Source: Bacteroidota bacterium (lineage in GTDB: Bacteria; Bacteroidota; Ignavibacteria; UBA10030; UBA8401). Taken from it: 18,176 nucleotides of DNA. The stretch is from the NCBI GenBank assembly GCA_030824295.1, contig JAVBYA010000477.1, positions 1-18,176 on the forward strand, written 5' to 3'. The notes beneath the pieces were generated by a model. The model ran no database searches and was not told where the DNA came from. It saw only the letters and a list, made by a program, of their open reading frames with translations. Positions 1 to 6,141 of the stretch are shown in pieces. The stretch's first letter is position 1. The number at the start of each line of letters is the position of its first letter. Both the position numbers and the translations under genes were made by a program.

Positions 1-65
1 GGCAGCGGCAGTGTCTGTGCGGAGACAGAACAAAAGGCGAGGAAGAGCAGGACGAATATTCTCAT
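1..65 (-). CDS. Secreted protein, N-terminal fragment (cut by left window edge)
   Basis: An ATG at 65 opens a frame that stays open to the window edge. The 21 visible codons form a textbook signal peptide: basic MR, a hydrophobic core FVLLFLAF, then SVSAQ, where cleavage after SA is likely. The product is therefore probably periplasmic or outer-membrane. Nothing of the mature domain is visible, so no function can be given. The start codon lies only 12 nt beyond the hairpin that ends the upstream lipoprotein gene, inside its T-rich tail, and there is only a weak GGGAC in front of it. Either it is read through from the upstream gene or its promoter overlaps the terminator. Confidence 0.7.
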   Translation of the reverse strand, partial: MRIFVLLFLAFCSVSAQTLPL

Positions 66-70
66 GTCCC

Positions 71-107
71 AAAATAAAAAAGGGCAAGCACAAATGCTTG
101 CCCTTTT
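71..107 (-). terminator. Intrinsic terminator of the lipoprotein gene
   Basis: A perfect 13-bp stem (78-90 with 95-107) has a 4-nt loop at 91-94. Read on the minus strand it is followed by TTTTTTATTTT (down to about 71). It starts 20 nt after the lipoprotein stop codon. The T-tract runs almost into the next start codon at 65. Confidence 0.85.
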
Positions 108-126
108 GGAATTACTGTACATTCCC

Positions 127-1011
127 TTATTTCCGCTGTCCGTTCATCATATCAACGGAATACCGCGTGCTGTTCCCCCCGATGGTCAGGGAACCGTTAC
201 CGCCCCCCACGGTGAGCGTGAACTCCCGGTCCACGTTCCGCTCTTTATAGAGATCGCCGTTCTGGAAGGTGATGGCCGCAACGTACCGCCCGCTGATGGT
301 ACCGCTGATGGCGTTGGCGAAGTTATTCCTCCATGCCGTGCTGAACGCCGGACGATACCGGGGCGCTTTCACATTCACCGCAGTGATGGTGAGCGTGCTT
401 GTATGGGTCCGCTTCGATAAACGGGTAGTGATGGTATCCGTCCCGGCGCGGACGTACGTGCTGTCCAGCGTGATGGTGACGGTATCCTTATTGATGTCCG
501 TTGCGGTCCAGGCACCTTTCAGCTGTGTGAGCGCATGCGACACGCGCGGTCCGGCGAAGTATCCGCTGCCGCTGACGATCCAGCTCTTCAGCATCGTTGC
601 GGTATCCCCGTTGGTGATGTAGTGCTTCTGTCCGACGCCGTTCCGGAGGAAACGATATTTGTACTCGCGGGTGATGGAGCGTTCCACGAGGTTGTTGGAA
701 CGGGAACGGTTCACAGAGACCGTCCACCAGCCGCTGACCGAATCATAGACCGGAGGACCGGCCGTAACCAGGTCGGCACCGTCCATGACCGGAACTGCTG
801 CACCGAGCGAACCGCCGCCGCCTGCGATCATCACATCGGCCATGCTCTCTACGGCACCGCCGCTCTCATCGCCGACCGCTGCAGAGATGGATTCCGCTGC
901 ATCTTCCATCAGCACGCTGGGATCTTCCGTTGCGTCGGTCGCCTTCTCGCATCCGGTGAACATGAGCGCTGCAATGACGAACAGCGACACGATTGTGTAT
1001 GTTTGTTTCAT
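127..1011 (-). CDS. Hypothetical lipoprotein
   Basis: The 294-residue product has a lipoprotein signal peptide, MKQTYTIVSLFVIAALMFTGC, with lipobox MFTGC and acylated Cys21. After that comes an acidic and small-residue segment (about 22-75) rich in D, E, A, S and G. A soluble body of about 220 residues follows, with many Thr/Ser-rich beta-like stretches and a Gly-rich turn near the C-terminus (GGGNGSLTIGGN). I recognise no named domain. The start is supported by AAGGGAG a few bases upstream of the ATG. It follows the Spy/CpxP-like gene by 97 bp on the same strand with no terminator between them, so the two may share a transcript. A strong terminator follows it. It probably sits in the inner leaflet of the outer membrane; its function is unknown. 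Confidence 0.8.
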   Translation of the reverse strand: MKQTYTIVSLFVIAALMFTGCEKATDATEDPSVLMEDAAESISAAVGDESGGAVESMADVMIAGGGGSLGAAVPVMDGADLVTAGPPVYDSVSGWWTVSVNRSRSNNLVERSITREYKYRFLRNGVGQKHYITNGDTATMLKSWIVSGSGYFAGPRVSHALTQLKGAWTATDINKDTVTITLDSTYVRAGTDTITTRLSKRTHTSTLTITAVNVKAPRYRPAFSTAWRNNFANAISGTISGRYVAAITFQNGDLYKERNVDREFTLTVGGGNGSLTIGGNSTRYSVDMMNGQRK

Positions 1012-1108
1012 GATGACTCCCTTGATTGTAATTGAATGAGTGAATGTCGTTCTCTCATTCGTTGTGATACTGTCAATGTACGGATCGAATGTTACGCAAT
1101 GATAACGT

Positions 1109-1486
1109 TCACTCCCGATCTCGGCGCCGCTCTTCCATCTGTTTCTTCCGTTCCTTCTTCATCTCTTCATATTTCACTTTCTGTTCCTTCGTCAGCAGTT
1201 TTGCGATCTCGGCATCGTTCTTCTCGGTCCGTTTCATCATCGCATCACGGCGCGCTTCCCGGTCCCCGTCATTCTTCCCGAATTCCGCCTGCATCTCCTC
1301 GCGGGACTTCTTCAGGATTGCTTTCACTTTTGCTGCCTGATCGTCGGTGAGTCCCAGTTGTTCCTTCATCCGTTCCGTCTGCGTATCCTCCCGGTTCCCC
1401 CGTTCCCCCTGCCGCGGCTGTGCAATGGCTGTGACCGCCGAAACGGCGAAAAGAAGGAGGAATATGAACGTTGTCCGCTGTTTCAT
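1109..1486 (-). CDS. Spy/CpxP-like LTXXQ-motif periplasmic protein
   Basis: This 125-residue secreted protein has a signal peptide ending near IAQ (residues 21-23) and a mature part that is almost entirely charged alpha-helix. It carries two LTXXQ motifs, LTDDQ at 46-50 and LTKEQ at 98-102. That is the hallmark of the Spy/CpxP/ZraP family, small helical periplasmic chaperones or stress sensors. Residues 60-125 are extremely rich in Lys, Arg and Glu (KKERKKQMEERRRDRE at the end), a tail often seen in FCB-group members. The start is supported by an AGGTG ribosome-binding site 5 nt before the ATG. It heads a two-gene minus-strand set with the lipoprotein gene and is divergent from the NADH dehydrogenase gene. 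I infer a chaperone-like or stress-related role from the family. Confidence 0.75.
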   Translation of the reverse strand: MKQRTTFIFLLLFAVSAVTAIAQPRQGERGNREDTQTERMKEQLGLTDDQAAKVKAILKKSREEMQAEFGKNDGDREARRDAMMKRTEKNDAEIAKLLTKEQKVKYEEMKKERKKQMEERRRDRE

Positions 1487-1517
1487 GGTTCACCTGTGTA
1501 CAAGTGGTTGGATAATG

Positions 1518-1546
1518 TTGTGAATGCTGCACGTTGGACATGTAAT
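1518..1546 (+). promoter_or_regulatory. Candidate sigma-70-like promoter for the NADH dehydrogenase run
   Basis: TTGTGA (1518-1523) and TGTAAT (1541-1546) are 17 nt apart in the 172-bp divergent spacer. A start near 1553 would leave a leader of about 105 nt. The match is modest; it is listed because the 17-nt spacing recurs at rpsT and miaB. Confidence 0.3.
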
Positions 1547-1658
1547 ATACAAAGAAGTTTAAGAGTACATGTGCGCATCGGCACCGGCGGAGACTGTCCG
1601 TTCAGGCAAATTTTACTTATTTTAAGAGGGAATCATCCTGTTTCACCCCAAAACCATC

Positions 1659-2894
1659 ATGAAAAATCCTAAACGAAAATTGATCATTCTGGGAAGCGGA
1701 TTCGCTTCTTTCAGCACTTTAAAAGGGATCGACACGGACCTGTACGACGTAATCGTGGTGAGTCCCCGCAATCATTTCATCTTCACCCCGCTCCTTCCCA
1801 GCACCACCGTCGGCACGATCGAATTCCGCTCCATCATCGAACCGATACGCAGTGCCAAAGAGAATATCACCTACTATCAGTCCTACTGCACCGGCATCGA
1901 TACGGTCAGCAGGAGCATCGCCTGCACCGGTGCATTGGACGGCAGCACGTTCACGCTGCCGTATGACACGCTGGTGATCGGCGTCGGTGCCGTGAGCAAT
2001 ACGTTCGGCATCCCCGGTGTGGAACAGTACGGACTCTTCCTGAAGGAACTGTCCGACGCCCGCGCCATCCGTCAGCGCATCATCGAGAATTTCGAGCGCG
2101 CCAGCACACCGAACCTCCCGTTCGAGGAGCGGAGGCGGCTTCTCCATTTTGTTGTGGTCGGCGGCGGACCGACCGGCGTGGAGTTCGCGGCAGAGCTGCA
2201 CGATTTCATGACCGAGGACCTCGTTGATTCCTATGCGACTGTCCTGCCTGATGTGAGCATCACGCTGTTCGAAGCGGGCGATGTACTGCTGAGCTCGTTC
2301 GACGCTGCACTGAGCGAATACACCATCCGCATCTTCCAGCGGCAGAAGATCTCCGTGCGCCTGCACGCACAGGTCGCACGCGTGGAAGAGAAGGAGATCC
2401 TGCTGAAGGACGGTTCGCGCGTTCCGTACGGGATGATGGTCTGGTCCACCGGCAACACGCAGACGCCGTTCGTCCGCTCGCTGCCGTTCGAGAAGGACCG
2501 CGGCTCGCGGCTCGTGACGGATGAGTTCTTCCGCGTGAAGGGAGAGACGGATGTCTATTCCCTCGGCGACTGTGCGACCATCGAAGGGAAAGTGCTCCCG
2601 GCAACATCGCAGGTGGCGCAGCAGGAAGGATACTATCTTGCCCGTTCCCTGAACGCTGTCGCCAAAGGAAGAACGGCGGCACCGTTCATCTATCATCACC
2701 GCGGCATGCTGGCGTACATCGGCAGCAACCGCGCGCTGGCCGACCTGCCGCAGGTGAAAGGCCGCGGATTCTCCACCTGGATCTTCTGGCGCTCCGCATA
2801 CCTGACGAAACTCGTCAGCTGGAAGAATAAAGTTCTGGTCGTGTTCGACTGGATGAAAGCGTTCGTGTTCGGACGCGACTCGAGCAGGTTCTGA
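1659..2894 (+). CDS. ndh: Type II NADH:quinone oxidoreductase (NDH-2)
   Basis: The 411-residue flavoprotein transfers electrons from NADH to the quinone pool without pumping protons, at the inner face of the cytoplasmic membrane. The FAD-binding Rossmann start is LIILGSGFAS (residues 8-17). The NAD-binding Rossmann motif is VVVGGGPTGVEFAAEL (about 165-180), and the second FAD contact YSLGDCA is near 299-305. The NHFIFTPLLPSTTVGT segment after the first fold is typical of NDH-2. The C-terminal stretch, with GMLAYIGS and an aromatic amphipathic helix (FSTWIFWRSAYLTKLVSW), matches the family's membrane anchor. No clear Shine-Dalgarno sequence precedes the ATG; the start is chosen because the Rossmann strand begins seven residues in. 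The stop overlaps the next start by one base (TGATG), so translation is probably coupled to the Nudix gene. A sulfide:quinone reductase-like relative is less likely. Confidence 0.88.
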   Translation: MKNPKRKLIILGSGFASFSTLKGIDTDLYDVIVVSPRNHFIFTPLLPSTTVGTIEFRSIIEPIRSAKENITYYQSYCTGIDTVSRSIACTGALDGSTFTLPYDTLVIGVGAVSNTFGIPGVEQYGLFLKELSDARAIRQRIIENFERASTPNLPFEERRRLLHFVVVGGGPTGVEFAAELHDFMTEDLVDSYATVLPDVSITLFEAGDVLLSSFDAALSEYTIRIFQRQKISVRLHAQVARVEEKEILLKDGSRVPYGMMVWSTGNTQTPFVRSLPFEKDRGSRLVTDEFFRVKGETDVYSLGDCATIEGKVLPATSQVAQQEGYYLARSLNAVAKGRTAAPFIYHHRGMLAYIGSNRALADLPQVKGRGFSTWIFWRSAYLTKLVSWKNKVLVVFDWMKAFVFGRDSSRF

Positions 2895-3478
2895 TGCCCA
2901 CGGTGACACTCAACGATATCGCTGCTGCACTCCGCGCCCATACGCCCGTCCCGATGCCGGTGAACGGCAACCGCAAGGCGTGCGTCATGGTGACGCTCGT
3001 TGAGAAGGATGCGGTGCTCCATCTGATGCTCACGAAACGGACCGACGACGTGGAGCATCACAAGGGACAGATCTCCTTCCCCGGCGGTATGGTGGATGAC
3101 GGCGACGCGTCCGATACCGACACGGCGCTGCGCGAACTGGATGAGGAGACCGGCATCCCGCGTGACCGCATCACCGTGCTTGGGACGCTGAACGACATCC
3201 ACATCCCGAGCGGTTTCATCGTGACACCGGTGGTCGGCTACATCGCGTCGCTCTGCGAGCTCCGCACCAGCGCCGCCGAGGTGGCCGAGGTGCTGCTGGT
3301 ACCGTTCGAGAAATTCTTCGATCCGTCGCTCCGCCGGCTGGAAACGCGCGAACTCAAAGGAATGATGCGTCAGGTGTACTTCTATGATGTCTGGAAGGAA
3401 CCGGTCTGGGGAGCCACGGCGCACATCATCAAACAATTCACCGACCTGCTCAGCGCAGAAAGCACCGAAAGACGATGA
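2894..3478 (+). CDS. CoA-type Nudix hydrolase (coenzyme A diphosphatase-like)
   Basis: The 194-residue cytoplasmic hydrolase carries the Nudix catalytic core RELDEETGI (residues 80-88), with the metal-binding glutamates in place. Just before it is the block that marks the CoA-pyrophosphatase subgroup: LTKR at 46-49, GQISFPGG at 58-65. In the textbook form of that block, LLTxR(SA)xxxRxxxGxxxFPGG, an Arg stands four residues before the Gly; here it is Glu54. This may change substrate preference, so CoA or acyl-CoA cleavage to phosphopantetheine and 3',5'-ADP is a family-level inference. The gene overlaps ndh by one base and overlaps the ABC ATPase by four (ATGA), so all are likely one transcript. 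Confidence 0.8.
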   Translation: MPTVTLNDIAAALRAHTPVPMPVNGNRKACVMVTLVEKDAVLHLMLTKRTDDVEHHKGQISFPGGMVDDGDASDTDTALRELDEETGIPRDRITVLGTLNDIHIPSGFIVTPVVGYIASLCELRTSAAEVAEVLLVPFEKFFDPSLRRLETRELKGMMRQVYFYDVWKEPVWGATAHIIKQFTDLLSAESTERR

Positions 3479-4425
3479 CCGCCATCTCCGTACAGAAGCT
3501 CGTTAAAGAGTACCCTCGTCCGGACGGCGGTGTGCTGCGGGCCGTGGATGACATCTCGTTCACTGTGGAGCAGGGACGCATCTTCGGTCTGCTCGGTCCG
3601 AACGGTGCCGGGAAATCGACCACCATCAAGGTCCTCACCACGCTCCTCCCGCCCACCTCCGGCACGGTGCTCATCAACGGTTTCGATGTCGTCACACGAT
3701 CGCTCCAGGTGCGGAACAATCTCTGCGTGGTGCTGCAGGAGAATGCGGTGGAAGTATTCCTCACGGTGCGCCATAATTTCCTCACATTCGGCCGTTTTCA
3801 TGGCCTTTCCGCCGCACAGGTGGAGAAGAAGATGGGACGCGTCGTGGAATTGTTCGGTCTGCAGGAGGTCCTCAACCAGAAACCGATCGATCTGAGCGGA
3901 GGACTGAAACGGCGGGTGCAGGTGGCGAAGATGTTCCTGGTGGACAAGCCGGTGGTCATTCTGGACGAAGCGACGACCGGCATGGATACGTTCAACAAGC
4001 GGGCCACCGTGAATGCCATCCGCGAAGAGGCGCAGACGGGACGCACGATCATCCTTACCACCCACATGCTGGAAGAAGCAGAGGAACTCTGCGATTCCAT
4101 CGCCATCATCAATCACGGAAGGATCGTGGCAGGCGGGACGATGGACGAGGTGAAGAAGATGGGACTGCAGATGTTCTATCTGACGCTGAAGTTCAACGAG
4201 ATCGGGAAGGAGCTGCAGGAACTGGTACAGAAGTTCGCTCCGGTGAAGCTGGACATCGTGGACAACCAAGTGAGCGTGACCGTGCGCGAGCATCACACTG
4301 CGCTGAACATCCTCTCCCTCGCTGAATCCACAGGCGCGCTGAAACATTTCGAGATCACCACTGCTTCGCTGGAGGATGTGTTCGTGGAACTCATCGACCG
4401 CAAACGCGCGCAGGAGGGACGATGA
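3475..4425 (+). CDS. ABC transporter ATP-binding protein (DrrA/CcmA-like)
   Basis: The 316-residue nucleotide-binding subunit belongs to a two-component ABC-2 exporter. Walker A is GPNGAGKST (41-49). The signature motif is LSGGLKRRVQVAK (starting near 140), Walker B with its catalytic glutamate is VVILDEATTGMD, and the switch His lies in TTHMLEEAEELCD. Residues after about 220 form the extra C-terminal domain (DUF4162-type) seen in DrrA-like exporters of drugs, polysaccharides or lipids. Its start overlaps the Nudix stop (ATGA) and its stop overlaps the permease start (ATGA). The substrate cannot be read from sequence. Confidence 0.9.
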   Translation: MTAISVQKLVKEYPRPDGGVLRAVDDISFTVEQGRIFGLLGPNGAGKSTTIKVLTTLLPPTSGTVLINGFDVVTRSLQVRNNLCVVLQENAVEVFLTVRHNFLTFGRFHGLSAAQVEKKMGRVVELFGLQEVLNQKPIDLSGGLKRRVQVAKMFLVDKPVVILDEATTGMDTFNKRATVNAIREEAQTGRTIILTTHMLEEAEELCDSIAIINHGRIVAGGTMDEVKKMGLQMFYLTLKFNEIGKELQELVQKFAPVKLDIVDNQVSVTVREHHTALNILSLAESTGALKHFEITTASLEDVFVELIDRKRAQEGR

Positions 4426-5183
4426 GGAATGTGATGGCCGTGGTGTACCGCGATGCCCTCATCCGTCTGACGAGCCTCACCTGGCTCTTCTTCGACATGG
4501 CGGTGCCGCTCCTCTATCTGCTGATGTTCGGCGTCGGGTTCAATAAGGCGGTCGGGATGGGCGTGACGATGGACGGTGCTGCGGTGGCATACAATGATTT
4601 TTTCCTGGCGGGCGTCCTGTCGATGTCCTGCTTCGGCAGCGCCATCAATCAGTCGTACGGGTTCTTCGTGGACCGGGACAACGGGATCTTCTACGAGTTC
4701 CTCACCTATCCTATGACGCGCGGCGAACTGCTGCTCGGCAAGATGCTCTTTCAATGCATCATGGCGCTGGCACAGACGGCATTGACACTGACCGCCGCAG
4801 TCTGGCTGCTGAACGTTCCGCTGAACATCACCCTGCTGCCTCTGACGATCCTGGGAGTAATGGCGGGGATCGCCGGCTGGTTCTTCGCCCTCTCCATTGT
4901 CGCCTTCCGCATCCGCCGGAACGATACGTTCAACACAGTGATCAATGTTGCCTACTTCGTGCTGATGTTCGTCAGCAGCATGTTCTATCCGCTGGATGCC
5001 GTTCCGCTCTGGCTGAAATATCTTTCCTACGCCAATCCGCTCACCTGGCATACGGATGTGCTGCGGTATCTCACGGTCGGCATCGGTAGCGGTGTGGTCA
5101 TCCTCGCAGAATCTGCCGGCTTCCTTCTCTTCCTTCTTGTTTCATTCTGGTTCGCTCAGCAGGCGCTCAAAAAAGCCGCGTAA
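4422..5183 (+). CDS. ABC-2 type transporter permease
   Basis: The 253-residue integral membrane protein has about six predicted hydrophobic segments: around 15-38, 60-78, 105-130, 140-165, 172-195 and 225-248. It carries the ABC-2 family signature near the end of the domain, SYANPLTWHTDVLRYL, comparable with the NPxxxxxxxxR pattern of NodJ/DrrB-like permeases. It is the partner of the ATPase, which it overlaps by four bases; AGGAGG lies just upstream of its ATG within the ATPase 3' end. Together they make a single export pump. The pump's substrate is unknown; neighbours (NDH-2, Nudix) give no hint. No hairpin terminator follows, only the short-unit repeat. Confidence 0.88.
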   Translation: MRNVMAVVYRDALIRLTSLTWLFFDMAVPLLYLLMFGVGFNKAVGMGVTMDGAAVAYNDFFLAGVLSMSCFGSAINQSYGFFVDRDNGIFYEFLTYPMTRGELLLGKMLFQCIMALAQTALTLTAAVWLLNVPLNITLLPLTILGVMAGIAGWFFALSIVAFRIRRNDTFNTVINVAYFVLMFVSSMFYPLDAVPLWLKYLSYANPLTWHTDVLRYLTVGIGSGVVILAESAGFLLFLLVSFWFAQQALKKAA

Positions 5184-5201
5184 CCCCTCCCCCATTTCAT
5201 C

Positions 5202-5265
5202 TTGATAATCCTGATAATCTTGATAATTTTGATAATCTGTAATTTGTAATCTGTAATTTGTAATT
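5202..5265. repeat. 64-bp composite array: four 9-mers then four 7-mers
   Basis: Four tandem 9-bp units (consensus TTGATAATC; 5202-5210, 5211-5219, 5220-5228, 5229-5237) are followed without a gap by four 7-bp units (TGTAATT or TGTAATC; 5238-5265). The array ends exactly at the stop codon of the minus-strand DinB-like gene. It fills nearly all of the spacer between two convergent genes. It is AT-rich against GC-rich flanks. Confidence 0.9.
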
Positions 5266-5757
5266 TCATCCCATATTCCCATACAATTCTTTCGACGTCA
5301 CTTTCACCCCCATCATCTTCAGATACATGAAGAGTTCCGCTTTGTGATTCAGGTGGTGTTCCAGCGCGAAGAATGCCATCTTCCACTTCGGCGCACGTCC
5401 CAGCTGCAGCGTGTCCAGCTCCGCCGTCATGAATTCCTGCTCGCTCATCGCAGTGAAACTTTCCAGGAAGTATGCGCTGTTCTCCCGGTAGAGCGCTGTG
5501 CATTCTTCCACTGATGCGGTCGGGGTCCGGCGGTTGGTGATGAACACGTGGCGCAGTGACGGCAGCGCCCACTCATTCCTCCGGATACCGTCCGCATTGA
5601 ACTTAAGAGCATACGCCATGTGATACATCAGCTGACCGGCCGTGAACGATTCCTCCGTCGGTTTCCACTCCGTTCTATCGGTCGGGACAAGGAGAAAGAG
5701 CGGTTCGGTCGGGGCAAGCTGCATCCGGGCATAGTCCTGGAACTGAAGCGGGGTCAT
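5266..5757 (-). CDS. DinB-like four-helix-bundle protein
   Basis: This 163-residue protein is predicted to be all-helical. It resembles the DinB/YfiT superfamily of metal-binding four-helix bundles, some of which act as thiol transferases or hydrolases. The candidate metal ligands are His46 (GQLMYHMAYAL) and His134/His138 (EHHLNHKAELFMYL). The last helix, followed by a GVKV turn, is a typical DinB C-terminal pattern. Start choice: an ATG at 5763 overlaps the upstream stop as ATGA, but the AAGGA ribosome-binding site abuts it. The ATG at 5757 (MTPLQF) has proper spacing, so I use that one. It is very probably co-transcribed with the CPXCG gene. Its reaction is unknown. Confidence 0.75.
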   Translation of the reverse strand: MTPLQFQDYARMQLAPTEPLFLLVPTDRTEWKPTEESFTAGQLMYHMAYALKFNADGIRRNEWALPSLRHVFITNRRTPTASVEECTALYRENSAYFLESFTAMSEQEFMTAELDTLQLGRAPKWKMAFFALEHHLNHKAELFMYLKMMGVKVTSKELYGNMG

Positions 5758-5759
5758 GG

Positions 5760-5942
5760 TCATCCTTCGAATTCTGATTGAATGGTGATTCTTCCGCCCG
5801 TTTGGCGGATGTGCAGCACGTTCGGACGGCAGCAGACGGTGCAATCCTCCGTCAGCACCTGGAGTTCCCCTCCTTCCGGCTTGACGAACAGTTCGTTCAT
5901 TTCACCGCAGAAGGCGCATTGGAAGGTTCCGATGTTGTCCAT
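5760..5942 (-). CDS. CPXCG-motif cysteine-rich protein
   Basis: This 60-residue zinc-ribbon-like protein has paired cysteines at 9 and 12 (QCAFCGE) and at 34, 37 and 38 (DCTVCCRPN). The second pair sits in the DCxVCCRP context that defines the CPXCG cysteine-rich family. Here the first knuckle reads CAFC rather than the usual CPxC. A metal-binding role (Zn or Fe-S) is plausible; the family has no established function that I know of. The start at MDNIG is chosen because conservation begins there; the in-frame extension further upstream looks random. No Shine-Dalgarno sequence is visible. It lies directly upstream of, and touches, the DinB-like gene. Confidence 0.8.
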   Translation of the reverse strand: MDNIGTFQCAFCGEMNELFVKPEGGELQVLTEDCTVCCRPNVLHIRQTGGRITIQSEFEG

Positions 5943-6043
5943 ACGCCAAAATAGACAAGTTGGGAGCGAAAAACCACTGCGGAACACTGTTGTTTCGGCC
6001 CTCGTCCAATGTTGCGGGTTGCCGGGTACTGCCGTTCCGGTGA

Positions 6044-6072
6044 TTGCTTGTCTCCCCTAATTTCAGTATTTT
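6044..6072 (+). promoter_or_regulatory. Candidate promoter of the PPIase/SurA operon
   Basis: TTGCTT (6044-6049) and TATTTT (6067-6072) are separated by 17 nt, in the spacer divergent from the CPXCG gene. A start near 6079 gives a leader of about 60 nt. It is a partial consensus match, consistent in spacing with the rpsT and miaB promoters. Confidence 0.4.
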
Positions 6073-6141
6073 TATATACTTACAACGATTTTTCCTTTGT
6101 ACCACACAACATTCCACCATTCAATGAGGAGTATTTTGCGT

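Noticed and set aside
1048..1076. Minus-strand promoter for the lipoprotein gene using a perfect TTGACA (complement at 1071-1076)
   Set aside because: No -10-like hexamer at 16-18 nt; the expected position reads AGAACG.
1719..2909. Long open frame of about 396 codons on the strand opposite ndh, and similar long antisense frames opposite the first PPIase (6214-7665), the ABC ATPase (3382-4347) and the glycosyltransferase (12773-13792)
   Set aside because: They lie entirely opposite strongly supported genes. Their translations are Arg/His/Asp-rich with no domain, as expected from GC-rich codon use in the true frame.
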